From Streptomyces sp. NBC_01754 (GTDB lineage: Bacteria; Actinomycetota; Actinomycetes; Streptomycetales; Streptomycetaceae), in contig NZ_CP109132.1 in the NCBI RefSeq assembly GCF_035918015.1, positions 1,302,001 through 1,366,000 of the forward strand: DNA of 64,000 nt, given 5' to 3'. Under the pieces are notes generated by a model. The model saw only the letters and a program-made list of their open reading frames with translations. It was not told where the DNA came from and did not search any database. Numbering within the stretch: the stretch's first letter is position 1; each line of letters opens with the position of its first letter. Below are positions 1 to 8,293 of the stretch, piece after piece. Both the position numbers and the translations under genes were made by a program.

Positions 1-20
1 GAATCCGTCCGCCGCCGCGT

Positions 21-1355
21 TCAGGAGTGGTCGATGAACCGGTCGAGCACCCGTACGCCGAAGGTCAGCCCGTCCACCGGGACCCGCTCGTCCACGCCGT
101 GGAACATCCCCGCGAAATCCAGCTCCGGCGGCAGTTTGAGCGGCGCGAAGCCGAAGCAGCGGATGCCGAGGTCGTCGAAGGACTTCGCGTCCGTTCCCCC
201 GGAGAGCATGTAGGGCACGGCGCGGGCGATCGGGTCCTCGGCCTTCAGCGCGAGCTGCATGGCGTCCACGAGGGAGCCGTCGAAGCTCGTCTCCAGCGCC
301 TTGTCGCCGTGCACGTCCTCGCGCTTCACCCGGGGCCCGAGGACCCGGTCGAGGTCGGCGAGGAACTCCTCCTCGTGGCCGGGCAGGAAGCGCCCGTCCA
401 CGTGGGCCGTGGCCTGCCCGGGGATCACGTTGACCTTGTAGCCGGCGCCGAGCATGGTGGGCGCGGCGGAGTTGCGCAGGGTGGCGCCGATCATCTTGGC
501 GATCCCGCCGAGCTTGGCGAGTGTGGCCTCCATGTCCTCCGGGTCGAGCGGGGTGCCCAGCGCGTCGGACAGCTCGTCGAGGAAGGACCGGACGGTCTTG
601 GTGACCCTGACCGGCCAGGTGTGCCGCCCCAGCCGCCCGACGGCCTCACAGAGCTCCGTGATCGCGTTGTCGCTGTTGGTCATCGAACCGTGCCCGGCGG
701 TGCCGTCCACGGTCAGGCGCATCCAGTGCATGCCCTTCTGCGCCGTCTCCACCAGGTAGAGCCGCAGGTTCTCGTTGACGGTGAACGAGAAGCCGCCGAC
801 CTCGCCGATCGCCTCGGTGACCCCGTCGAAGAGGTCACGGTGGTGGTCGACCAGGTAGCGCGCGCCGTACGTGCCGCCGGCCTCCTCGTCGGCGAGGAAG
901 GCCAGCACGATGTCGCGCGGGGGCTTGCGGCCGGTCCGCATCCGCTCGCGGACGACCGCCAGGGTCATCGCGTCCATGTCCTTCATGTCGACCGCGCCTC
1001 GGCCCCAGACGCACCCGTCCGCGATCTCCCCGGAGAACGGGTCGTGCGTCCAGTCCGCCGCGTTGGCCGGCACCACGTCGGTGTGCCCGTGGATCAGCAG
1101 GGCGGGCTTGGACGGGTCCTCGCCCTCGATGCGGGCCACGGTGGAGGCCCGGCCCTTGTGCGACTCGATGATCTTCGGCTCCAGCCCGACCTCGGCGAGC
1201 TTCTCGGCGATGTACTCGGCCGCGGGCCTCTCGCCGGGACCGGAGTGGTCGCCGTAGTTGCTGGTGTCGATCCGGATCAGGTCACGACAGAGGTCCACGA
1301 CCTCTTGCTCGGCGGACCCGCCGGAGACGCTCGGGGACGTGCTGCTCTCGCTCAC
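21..1355 (-). CDS. M20 family metallopeptidase (dipeptidase/deacylase type)
   Basis: Zinc-dependent peptidase or deacylase of the M20 (ArgE/DapE/CPG2) family, 444 residues and presumably cytoplasmic. The metal-binding block HGHTDVVPA, then WGRGAVDMKDM with its bridging Asp, and the glutamate pair in LADEEAGG are all visible; the dimerisation domain and a late GGTDAKSF histidine-region motif follow. The GTG at 1355 is preferred because GGAAGG lies just upstream; the frame stays open to 1469 but that extension is low-complexity and has no ribosome site. The substrate cannot be told from sequence. It is convergent with nothing here and runs out of the window on the left. Confidence 0.9.
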   Translation of the reverse strand: MSESSTSPSVSGGSAEQEVVDLCRDLIRIDTSNYGDHSGPGERPAAEYIAEKLAEVGLEPKIIESHKGRASTVARIEGEDPSKPALLIHGHTDVVPANAADWTHDPFSGEIADGCVWGRGAVDMKDMDAMTLAVVRERMRTGRKPPRDIVLAFLADEEAGGTYGARYLVDHHRDLFDGVTEAIGEVGGFSFTVNENLRLYLVETAQKGMHWMRLTVDGTAGHGSMTNSDNAITELCEAVGRLGRHTWPVRVTKTVRSFLDELSDALGTPLDPEDMEATLAKLGGIAKMIGATLRNSAAPTMLGAGYKVNVIPGQATAHVDGRFLPGHEEEFLADLDRVLGPRVKREDVHGDKALETSFDGSLVDAMQLALKAEDPIARAVPYMLSGGTDAKSFDDLGIRCFGFAPLKLPPELDFAGMFHGVDERVPVDGLTFGVRVLDRFIDHS

Positions 1356-1563
1356 GCTGCTTCCTTCCACTGTCGCGGTGGTGCGTGCCCCCATCCTCAC
1401 CCGCTGGTCCCCGCGCACCCAAGGCCGCCCGCCCCACGGCAGCGGTCCTTCCCACGCCTCCGGGGCCACCGGGCGCCCGTCCGGGGGCGTGATCGAGCAC
1501 CCCGGAATGTTTGCTATGGTTTTCCACGTCGGAACGGGCCAGGGCCCGCGAGACAGACACCTG

Positions 1564-1651
1564 GTCCGGGTGGCGGAATGGCAGACGCGCTAGCTTGAGG
1601 TGCTAGTGCCCTTTATCGGGCGTGGGGGTTCAAGTCCCCCCTCGGACACCA
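1564..1651 (+). tRNA. tRNA-Leu (anticodon GAG)
   Basis: The acceptor stem 1564-1570 pairs with 1641-1647, followed by discriminator A and an encoded CCA (1649-1651). The anticodon stem CTAGC/GCTAG encloses TTGAGGT, giving anticodon GAG, which reads CTC/CTT leucine codons. A long variable arm typical of class II tRNAs and a T-arm GGGGG-TTCAAGT-CCCCC are present. CTC is a very common leucine codon in Streptomyces. Confidence 0.97.
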
Positions 1652-1655
1652 GCGG

Positions 1656-1684
1656 AGACCCCAGTTGATCTGGGGTCTTTCTGT
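1656..1684 (+). terminator. Rho-independent terminator of tRNA-Leu
   Basis: A perfect 9-bp stem (1656-1664 with 1670-1678, AGACCCCAG/CTGGGGTCT) with a 5-nt loop is followed by T-rich sequence, five bases after the tRNA CCA end. Confidence 0.85.
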
Positions 1685-1951
1685 TTCTCCGGTTGTGGCG
1701 TGTCCGACCGCATGAAGCGTTACGACCTGACCGGGGCGGGAGCGGCGTCGGGAGCGAACAAGCTGTCGGCGTGGAGGTGCCCCGCGTCGTAGCCGAAGGG
1801 CACCAGCCACCACCGCTACCGGCGAGATGGCGAAGACCCGTCCCCCGGCCCGTCCCGGGTGGCGAACCGCCCGGTGCGATGATGGGCGGCTGCCCGGGCA
1901 CCCCTGCCCCCGGGACACCGTCGGAAGGACGCACAGGATGAGACGCACCCG
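1685..1951. other. Intergenic stretch with one coding-like remnant
   Basis: No intact gene is seen between the tRNA terminator and the RluA gene. A minus-strand remnant (1720-1815) is listed separately. Just before the next gene an ATG at 1938 opens a five-codon frame ending in an ATGA overlap at 1952-1955, possibly a tiny coupling leader. Confidence 0.4.
1720..1815 (-). pseudogene. 3' remnant of an unidentified gene
   Basis: Reading the minus strand from the TAG at 1816-1818 to the TAA at 1720 gives 31 codons, nearly all ending in G or C, with a natural-looking peptide containing WWLVPFGYDAGHLHADS. This codon bias is what a real Streptomyces gene tail looks like, but no start or longer frame exists. 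I do not recognise the family; it may be the 3' end of a gene lost next to the tRNA. Confidence 0.3.
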
Positions 1952-2896
1952 ATGAGAAGACGGGCCAGGCCCCCCGCCGCACCCCTGCCGCAGCACCGCG
2001 GCGTCGACCCGGTGCGGGTGCGGCTGCCCGAGGACCCGGGCGGGGCGTGGCCGACCGTCCGTGATCACCTGCTGGACCGGTTCGCCGGGGCGATCGGCGC
2101 CGGGCGGGTGGACGGCATGCTGGCCGAGGGCCGGTTCGTCGGTGCGGACGGCGGGGCGGTGGGGGGCGGCGAGCCGTACACCGCCGGGCGTCATCTCTGG
2201 TTCCACCGGGACTTCGCGCCCGAGGTGCCGGTGCCGTTCCCGGTGGGGGTGGTCCACCGGGACGAGCACATCGTGGTGGCGGACAAGCCGCACTTCCTGG
2301 CCACCACGCCGCGCGGCCGGCACATCACCGAGACGGCGGTGGCCCGGCTGCGCGTCCGCCTCGGGATCGCGGCGCTCCAGCCCGCCCATCGGCTGGACCG
2401 GCTGACCGCGGGCCTGGTCCTCTTCGTCGTACGCCCGGAGGAACGGGGCGCCTACCAGACGCTGTTCCGGGACCGGCTGGTGCGCAAGGAGTACGAGGCG
2501 GTGGCGCCGTACGACCCGCAGGTGGCCCTCCCCCGCACCGTACGCAGCCGGATCGTCAAGGAGCGCGGGGTCATCGCGGCCCGGGTGGAGCCGGGTGAGG
2601 CGAACAGCGAGAGCCGGATCGAGCTGCTGGAACACCGCGGCGGCCTCGGCCGCTACCGGCTGCTGCCCGCCACCGGGCGCACCCATCAGCTGCGGGTCCA
2701 TATGAACCAGCTGGGGCTGCCGCTGGTCCACGACCCGGTCTACCCGGTGGTGCGGCCGGAGCCGGAGCCGGGCCGGGAGGACTGCACGCGCCCTCTGCAA
2801 CTGCTGGCCCGGGTACTGGAGTTCACCGATCCGGTCACGGGCCGGCCGCACCGCTTCGAGAGCGGGCTGCGGCTGTCCGCGTGGCCGGACCGGTGA
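1952..2896 (+). CDS. RluA-family pseudouridine synthase
   Basis: Isomerises uridine to pseudouridine in rRNA or tRNA. The 314-residue protein has the RluA signature HRLDRLTAGL, whose second Asp is catalytic, near residues 148-157, preceded by VVADKPHFLATT and followed by RTHQLRVHMNQLGLPLVHDPVYP. It looks complete for a single-domain synthase without an S4 domain. The ATG overlaps the stop of a five-codon frame (ATGA), so translation may be coupled. It converges on the metallo-hydrolase gene with only 16 bp between. The target nucleotide cannot be predicted. Confidence 0.9.
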   Translation: MRRRARPPAAPLPQHRGVDPVRVRLPEDPGGAWPTVRDHLLDRFAGAIGAGRVDGMLAEGRFVGADGGAVGGGEPYTAGRHLWFHRDFAPEVPVPFPVGVVHRDEHIVVADKPHFLATTPRGRHITETAVARLRVRLGIAALQPAHRLDRLTAGLVLFVVRPEERGAYQTLFRDRLVRKEYEAVAPYDPQVALPRTVRSRIVKERGVIAARVEPGEANSESRIELLEHRGGLGRYRLLPATGRTHQLRVHMNQLGLPLVHDPVYPVVRPEPEPGREDCTRPLQLLARVLEFTDPVTGRPHRFESGLRLSAWPDR

Positions 2897-2912
2897 CCGT
2901 CCGTCCTGCCGG

Positions 2913-3542
2913 TCAGTGGCCCCGGGCGATCCACTCCTCAAGGTGCGGGGCTTCCGCGCCGACGGTGGTGGAGTCGCCGTGTCCGGTGCGCACGACGGTG
3001 TCCGGCGGGAGGGTGAGCAGCCGATCCCTGATGGAGTCGACGATCGTCGGGAAGTGGGAGAAGGACCGTCCGGTGGCGCCGGGGCCGCCCTGGAACAGGG
3101 TGTCGCCGGTGAAGACGGTGTTCAGCTGCGGGGCGTAGAGGCAGACCGCTCCGGGGGCGTGGCCCGGGGTGTGCAGGACCGTCAGGCGTACGCCGGCGAC
3201 CTCCAGCTCCTGGCCGTCGGCCAGTTCGGCGTCGGGGGCGCGGTCCGGGTGGGTCTGCCGCCACAGCGGCAGGTCGTCCGGGTGAAGCAGGACGGGTGCA
3301 CCCGTGGCGTCGGCCAGGGCCGGGGCCGCGTCGATGTGGTCGTTGTGCGCGTGGGTGCAGATGACGGCGCGCAGTGTACGTCCGCCGAGCGCGGCCTCGA
3401 TCGCGGCGGCGTCGTGGGCGGCGTCGATGACGACCGCCTCGGTGTCGTCGCCGACGATCCAGACGTTGTTGTCGACGTCCCACTCGCCGCCGTCGAGGGC
3501 GAAGGTTCCGGAGGTGACCAGGTGGTCGATGCGGACGGTCAT
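2913..3542 (-). CDS. MBL-fold metallo-hydrolase, mycothiol-pathway partner
   Basis: Metallo-beta-lactamase-fold hydrolase of 209 residues, close in type to glyoxalase II. The zinc motif THAHNDHID is near residue 82, with HTPGHAPG, TGDTLF and the final GHGDST also present. Its start overlaps the stop of mscR by one base (TGATG), so the two are translationally coupled. That pairing suggests it hydrolyses the S-formylmycothiol product of MscR in formaldehyde detoxification; this is inferred from context and similarity to glutathione-thiolester hydrolases, not shown by the sequence alone. Confidence 0.85.
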   Translation of the reverse strand: MTVRIDHLVTSGTFALDGGEWDVDNNVWIVGDDTEAVVIDAAHDAAAIEAALGGRTLRAVICTHAHNDHIDAAPALADATGAPVLLHPDDLPLWRQTHPDRAPDAELADGQELEVAGVRLTVLHTPGHAPGAVCLYAPQLNTVFTGDTLFQGGPGATGRSFSHFPTIVDSIRDRLLTLPPDTVVRTGHGDSTTVGAEAPHLEEWIARGH

Positions 3543-4627
3543 CAGAAGACCACCACCGAGCGCAGGACGTCGCCGTCGTGCATCCGGTCGAAGGCCTGCT
3601 CGACGTCACCGATCCCGATCGTCTCGGTGACGAACGCCCCGAGGTCGAGCCGGCCCTGCTGGTGCAGGTCGATCAGCATCGGGAAGTCCCGGGAGGGCAG
3701 GCAGTCGCCGTACCAGGAGGACTTGAGGGACCCGCCGCGGCCGAACACGTCGAGCAGCGGGAGTTCGAGGCGCATCTCCGGGGTGGGGACGCCGACGAGG
3801 ACGACGGTGCCGGCGAGGTCGCGGGCGTAGAAGGCCTGCTGGTACGTCTCCGGGCGGCCGACCGCCTCGATGACGACGTCGGCGCCGTTGCCGTCGGTGA
3901 GGGCGCGGATCGCCTCGACCGGGTCGCCGGTACGGGAGTTGACGGTGTGGGTGGCACCCATCGTCTTCGCCGTCTCCAGCTTGCGGTCGTCGATGTCCAC
4001 CGCGATGATCTTCGCCGCGCCGGCCAGCCGGGCCCCGGCGATCGCGGCGTCACCGACGCCGCCGCAGCCGATGACGGCGACGGAGTCGCCCCGGCCGACC
4101 TGGCCGGTGTTGATGGCGGCGCCGATGCCCGCCATGACGCCGCAGCCGAGCAGCCCGGCGACGGCCGGGGAGACCTCGGGGTCGACCTTCGTGCACTGCC
4201 CGGAGGCGACGAGGGTCTTCTCGGCGAAGGCGCCGATGCCCAGGGCCGGGCTCAGCTCCGTGCCGTCCAGCAGGGTCATCTTCTGCTTCGCGTTGTGGGT
4301 GTCGAAGCAGTACCAGGGGCGGCCGCGCAGACAGGCGCGGCACTGGCCGCAGACCGCTCGCCAGTTGAGGACGACGAAGTCGCCGGGGGCGACGTCGGTG
4401 ACGCCGTCACCGACGGATTCCACGACGCCCGCCGCCTCGTGGCCGAGGAGGAACGGGAACTCGTCGTTGATGCCGCCCTGCTTGTAGTGCAGGTCGGTGT
4501 GGCACACGCCGCACGCCTGGATCTTGACCACGGCCTCACCGGGTCCCGGGTCGGGCACGAGGATCGTCTCCACCCGCACCGGCTCGTTCTTACCCGGCGC
4601 GATGACTCCTTGCACCTGCTGCGCCAT
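3542..4627 (-). CDS. mscR: S-(hydroxymethyl)mycothiol dehydrogenase
   Basis: Zinc-dependent medium-chain dehydrogenase of 361 residues that oxidises the formaldehyde-mycothiol adduct with NAD and, in characterised homologues, also reduces S-nitrosomycothiol. Visible features are the catalytic-zinc region GVCHTDLH and GHEAAGVVE, the structural-zinc cysteines in [15 protein letters not shown], and the Rossmann motif GCGGVGDAA. The ATG at 4627 is chosen because GGGAG sits 8 bases before it; an ATG five codons earlier lacks a site. It is first in a two-gene operon with the MBL hydrolase. The gene is typical of mycothiol-using actinobacteria. Confidence 0.93.
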   Translation of the reverse strand: MAQQVQGVIAPGKNEPVRVETILVPDPGPGEAVVKIQACGVCHTDLHYKQGGINDEFPFLLGHEAAGVVESVGDGVTDVAPGDFVVLNWRAVCGQCRACLRGRPWYCFDTHNAKQKMTLLDGTELSPALGIGAFAEKTLVASGQCTKVDPEVSPAVAGLLGCGVMAGIGAAINTGQVGRGDSVAVIGCGGVGDAAIAGARLAGAAKIIAVDIDDRKLETAKTMGATHTVNSRTGDPVEAIRALTDGNGADVVIEAVGRPETYQQAFYARDLAGTVVLVGVPTPEMRLELPLLDVFGRGGSLKSSWYGDCLPSRDFPMLIDLHQQGRLDLGAFVTETIGIGDVEQAFDRMHDGDVLRSVVVF

Positions 4628-4705
4628 GACGCGGACTCCCATCCCGACCGTTCCGGTATCTCCGAAGATCGAACAGCGTCCACCGTACCGGGACCGGCGC
4701 GGTGC

Positions 4706-5407
4706 TCAGGGGGCCAGCACGTCGAGTTCGTGCAGCGCGCCGACCGCGATCTCCTTGGTCAGCCGCTCGGCGTCGGCGGCGGAGCCCTCGCGGACGGCTT
4801 CGGCGAGCCGGACGTGCAGGGTGACGGCGGCGGGGTCGGGGTCCTCGAACATCACCTGGTGGTGGGTGCGGCCCGCGAGGACCTCGGCGACGACGTCACC
4901 GAGGCGGGCGAACATCTCGTTGCCGGAGGCGTTGAGCACGATCCGGTGGAAGGCGATGTCGTGCCGCAGATAGCCCTCCAGCTGATGGCCGCGCGAGGTG
5001 GCCACCATGCCGAGGGCACATTCCGTGAGCGCCGCGCACTGCTCGGGGGTGGCGTGACGGGCGGCGAGACCGGCGGCGACGGGTTCGACGGCGGACCGCA
5101 GCACGGTGAGGGAGCGCAGTTGCCGGGGGCGGTCGGCGCCGGCCAGCCGCCAGCGGATGACCTGGGGGTCGTAGACGTTCCACTCCTCGGTGGGGCGCAC
5201 GGTCACGCCGACCCGGCGGCGGGACTCGACCAGGTGCATCGACTCCAGGACGCGGACCACTTCGCGGACGACCGTACGGGAGACCTCGAAGCGCTGGGCG
5301 AGCTCGTCGGTGCGCAGGACCGACCCCGGGGGGAAGCCGCCGGAGGTGATCTCCGGACCGAGGGTGTCCAGCACCTGTGTATGCAGCCCCTGGCTCCGCG
5401 CGGTCAT
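4706..5407 (-). CDS. gntR: FadR/GntR-family repressor, probable gluconate regulator
   Basis: The N-terminal winged helix-turn-helix (LAQRFEVSRTVVREVVRVLE) is followed by an all-alpha FCD ligand domain whose histidines (HDIAFHRIVL and the later HVRLAEAV) would bind metal and effector. About 233 residues. It is divergent from gluconokinase and permease genes, so it most likely represses them until gluconate or a phosphorylated derivative binds. A GTG two codons upstream at 5413 is an alternative start; neither has a strong ribosome site. The assignment to gluconate rests on neighbourhood. Confidence 0.88.
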   Translation of the reverse strand: MTARSQGLHTQVLDTLGPEITSGGFPPGSVLRTDELAQRFEVSRTVVREVVRVLESMHLVESRRRVGVTVRPTEEWNVYDPQVIRWRLAGADRPRQLRSLTVLRSAVEPVAAGLAARHATPEQCAALTECALGMVATSRGHQLEGYLRHDIAFHRIVLNASGNEMFARLGDVVAEVLAGRTHHQVMFEDPDPAAVTLHVRLAEAVREGSAADAERLTKEIAVGALHELDVLAP

Positions 5408-5439
5408 GGCCACAGCCTACGGCGCGACTTCGATACCCG

Positions 5440-5490
5440 AAAAGTAAGACGTTTACGTCACACCCACTTGAATAAATCATACGTAATGAG
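5440..5490. promoter_or_regulatory. Divergent gnt promoter with candidate operators
   Basis: The gntR-gntK intergenic region is unusually AT-rich for this genome. It holds a perfect inverted repeat GACGT-TT-ACGTC (5448-5459) and a near-palindrome TCATACGTAATGA (5477-5489). Both sit where a FadR-type repressor would block the divergent promoters. Confidence 0.5.
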
Positions 5491-5536
5491 TTTCAGTAGC
5501 GCGACGAACCATGTCGAAGAAGACAGCGAGGCACCG

Positions 5537-6046
5537 ATGAGCACCCCCCACGTCGTCGTGGTGATGGGCGTGGCAGGGACCGGCAAGACCACGATCGGCC
5601 CCCTGCTCGCCGCCGAACTCGGCGTTCCCTACGCCGAGGGAGACGACTTCCATCCGCCCGCCAACATCGCCAAGATGTCGGCCGGTACGCCGCTGGAGGA
5701 CGCCGACCGCCTGCCCTGGCTGGACGAGATCGGCCGGTGGGCCCACGGCCGTGCGGGGCTCGGCGGGGTCGTCAGCAGCTCCGCGCTCAAGCGGGCCTAC
5801 CGCGACCGCCTGCGGGCCGGGGCGCCCGGTGCCGTCTTCCTCCATCTGACCGGCGACCGCGCCCTGATCGAACAGCGCATGGCGGACCGCAAGGGCCACT
5901 TCATGCCGACCGCCCTGCTCGACTCCCAGTTCGCCACCCTGCAACCGCTGCGGGAGGACGAGGCGGGCGTCGCCGTGGACGTGGCCGGCACCCCCGAGGA
6001 AATAACCGACCGGGCCGTCGCCGCGCTGCGCCGGCTCGCGAACTAA
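5537..6046 (+). CDS. gntK: Gluconokinase
   Basis: Phosphorylates D-gluconate to 6-phosphogluconate with ATP, feeding the pentose phosphate pathway. The 169-residue single-domain kinase has the P-loop GVAGTGKT near residues 10-17, then GDDFHPPANIAKM (substrate and lid region) and GHFMPTALLDSQFATLQ, all typical of GntK. The ATG at 5537 follows GCGAGG at good spacing; an in-frame ATG at 5486 lies inside the candidate operator and is unlikely. The permease gene follows after 11 bp. Confidence 0.95.
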   Translation: MSTPHVVVVMGVAGTGKTTIGPLLAAELGVPYAEGDDFHPPANIAKMSAGTPLEDADRLPWLDEIGRWAHGRAGLGGVVSSSALKRAYRDRLRAGAPGAVFLHLTGDRALIEQRMADRKGHFMPTALLDSQFATLQPLREDEAGVAVDVAGTPEEITDRAVAALRRLAN

Positions 6047-6057
6047 GGATCACCACC

Positions 6058-7455
6058 GTGACCGGTCTCAGCGTCGAGATCCTGGCAGCGGATGCCGTCG
6101 AACCCATCACGTCGGCGGGCAACGCGCAGCTGGGCACAGCCGTACTGGCGGGCATCGCCGTCATCGTCCTGCTCATCACGAAGTTCAAGGTGCACGCGTT
6201 CCTCGCGTTGACCATCGGCTCGCTGGCACTCGGCTCCCTCGCCGGTGCCGCTCCCGCAGAGACGATCGCCAGCTTCACCGCGGGCCTCGGCTCGACGGTC
6301 GCGGGCGTCGGTGTGCTCATCGCGCTCGGCGCGATCCTGGGCAAGCTGCTCGCCGACTCAGGCGGAGCGGACCAGGTCGTCGACACGATCCTGGCCCGGG
6401 CGAGTGGTCGGGCGATGCCCTGGGCGATGGTGCTGATCGCCTCGGTCATCGGGCTTCCGCTGTTCTTCGAGGTCGGGATCGTGCTGCTGATCCCGGTGGT
6501 CCTGCTGGTCGCCAAGCGCGGCAACTACTCCCTGATGCGGATCGGCATCCCGGCGCTCGCCGGACTGTCCGTGATGCACGGGCTGATCCCGCCGCACCCC
6601 GGCCCGCTGGTCGCGATCGACGCGCTCGGCGCCAACCTGGGGGTCACCCTGGCCCTCGGGGTCGTGGTGGCCGTTCCCACGGTGATCATCGCGGGTCCGG
6701 TCTTCTCCCGGTACGCCGCCCGCTGGGTGGACATCGAGGCGCCGGAGAAGATGATCCCGCAGCGTCCGTCCGAGGACCTGGACCGGCGTCCGAGCTTCGC
6801 CGCGACCCTGGCGACGATCCTGCTGCCGGTCGTGCTGATGCTGGTCAAGGCACTGGTCGAGATCGTCGTGGACGACCCGGCGAACGGGGTCCAGAAGGTC
6901 ACCGACGTCATCGGCTCGCCGCTGGTCGCACTGCTGGCGGCCGTCGTGGCCGGCATGTTCACGCTGGGCCGGGCGGCCGGGTTCACCAGGGGGCGGCTCT
7001 CCACCACCGTCGAGAAGTCGCTCGCCCCGATCGCGGGCGTCCTGCTGATCGTGGGTGCGGGCGGCGGCTTCAAGCAGACCCTGATCGACGCCGGTGTCGG
7101 CGAGATGATCCTGGACTTCTCCGAGGACTGGTCGATCCCCGCGCTGCTGCTCGGCTGGCTGATCGCCGTCGCGATCCGGCTGGCGACGGGCTCGGCGACG
7201 GTGGCCACCATCTCGGCGGCCGGCCTGGTCGCCCCGCTGGCCGCGGACATGTCCACCCCGGAGGCGGCCCTGCTGGTCCTCGCCGTCGGCGCGGGCTCGC
7301 TCTTCTTCAGCCACGTCAACGACGCCGGGTTCTGGCTGGTGAAGGAGTACTTCGGCATGGACGTCGGCCAGACCGTCAAGACCTGGTCGGTGATGGAGAC
7401 CATCATCTCGGTCGTCTCGCTGGCCTTCGTCCTGCTGCTGTCGCTGGTGCTTTGA
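6058..7455 (+). CDS. gntT: Gluconate:H+ symporter (GntP family)
   Basis: Inner-membrane permease of 465 residues with about a dozen hydrophobic segments. GntP-family landmarks are GLSVMHGLIPPHPGP, the LPLFFEVGIVLLIP segment, ATGSATVATISAAG and the late SHVNDAGFWLVKEYFGM. Translation starts at GTG 6058 after AAGGA. It forms an operon with gntK, importing the kinase substrate. Its TGA stop lies inside the pentanucleotide TTGAC (7452-7456) directly before the left end of an IS200/IS605 element, which seems to have cut the gene from its own terminator. Confidence 0.94.
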   Translation: MTGLSVEILAADAVEPITSAGNAQLGTAVLAGIAVIVLLITKFKVHAFLALTIGSLALGSLAGAAPAETIASFTAGLGSTVAGVGVLIALGAILGKLLADSGGADQVVDTILARASGRAMPWAMVLIASVIGLPLFFEVGIVLLIPVVLLVAKRGNYSLMRIGIPALAGLSVMHGLIPPHPGPLVAIDALGANLGVTLALGVVVAVPTVIIAGPVFSRYAARWVDIEAPEKMIPQRPSEDLDRRPSFAATLATILLPVVLMLVKALVEIVVDDPANGVQKVTDVIGSPLVALLAAVVAGMFTLGRAAGFTRGRLSTTVEKSLAPIAGVLLIVGAGGGFKQTLIDAGVGEMILDFSEDWSIPALLLGWLIAVAIRLATGSATVATISAAGLVAPLAADMSTPEAALLVLAVGAGSLFFSHVNDAGFWLVKEYFGMDVGQTVKTWSVMETIISVVSLAFVLLLSLVL

Positions 7456-7456
7456 C

Positions 7457-8264
7457 TTCCGCTCCCCGCCCTGGGGCGGGGATTCCCACCACGGTCTTCT
7501 GACCGTCTCGGTGGGTTCCTGTTTCTCCGCGCTGTGCCGGGACGGGTCCTGGTCTTACCCGCGCTCCGCAGGCTGATACCGCCGGTCCGGCGGCCTTGGC
7601 GACGTTGACCGCCGCGTTGATGTCCCGGTCGAGGACGGCCTCGCACGCCCCGCACTCCCAGATACGGACGTGGAGGGGCTTGCCGAGATCGATACCCACC
7701 TCGGGCGCGACCTCAGGCAGCGTCTCATCCGGCCGGGTCTCCACGACGAACGACGCGAAGTACCGGCCGGCCACGTCTTTGACCACGCTCACCGTGGACG
7801 GCACGGACGGCAGTGTGCGGGACCACCGGACCCGCACATCGCCGATCTTCGGCAGCGACAGATCCCCGCCGGGTGATCCTCCACCGGGCGTTGGCGGTGA
7901 ACCGGACAGCCTGCCGGTTGTCCTTGCGGCTCTTGGACCTTGGTGCGCCCATGCGCGGGCGCTTGCCCCTGAGACCGTCGAAGAAGTTCCGGTAGTTCCG
8001 GTACGCGGTGTCCGGATCACGAAGGGACTGCTGGAGAACGACGGCGGAGACCTCGCTGAGCCAGGCCCGTTCATCGGTCTTCTTCGCCTCGGTGATCAGC
8101 AGCTTCGACAGGTCCCCGGTCTTCAAGAACGCCTCGCCCGCGGCGCGGGCGGTCTCACGAGCCCGAAGGGCGTCGTTGTAGACCACCCGCGCACACCCGA
8201 ACGCCCTGGCCAGCGCCAGGCGCTGAGGACCGTACGGGTACAGGCGGAAGCTGTACCGAAGCTG
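7457..8264 (-). pseudogene. IS605 TnpB-type RNA-guided nuclease, disrupted
   Basis: The N-terminal half is readable from about 8264 (LRYSFRLYPYGPQRLALAR, then VVYNDALRARETA) without a canonical start. At about 7865 one base is missing in the run after the RITRRG codons, and the reading continues in the next frame as DLSLPKIGDVRVRWSR. After the RuvC-I motif VGIDLG the protein jumps at 7681/7682 straight to KPLHVRIWECGACEAVLDRD, so the roughly 150 residues normally between the first RuvC aspartate and the second half of the zinc ribbon are gone. The RuvC-III aspartate (DRDINAA) survives, but the middle catalytic glutamate region and first CxxC are absent. The end also lacks a stop and reads into antisense gntT. 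Confidence 0.85.
7464..7481. repeat. Left-end hairpin of the IS, possible terminator for gntT
   Basis: CCCCGCC (7464-7470) pairs with GGCGGGG (7475-7481) around a 4-nt loop. Subterminal hairpins are what IS200/IS605 TnpA recognises; here it starts nine bases after the gntT stop and could also end the gnt transcript. Confidence 0.6.
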
Positions 8265-8293
8265 CGCGCCGACCAGCGTAATACCGTTGGCTT

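Noticed and set aside
1938..1955. Five-codon leader peptide before the pseudouridine synthase gene
   Set aside because: No ribosome site specific to it and no attenuator structure; mentioned only as possible coupling.
1590..1982. Minus-strand ORF with SEGGLEPPRPIKGTSTSS across the tRNA
   Set aside because: This is the well-known spurious translation of the antisense strand of a tRNA-Leu gene.
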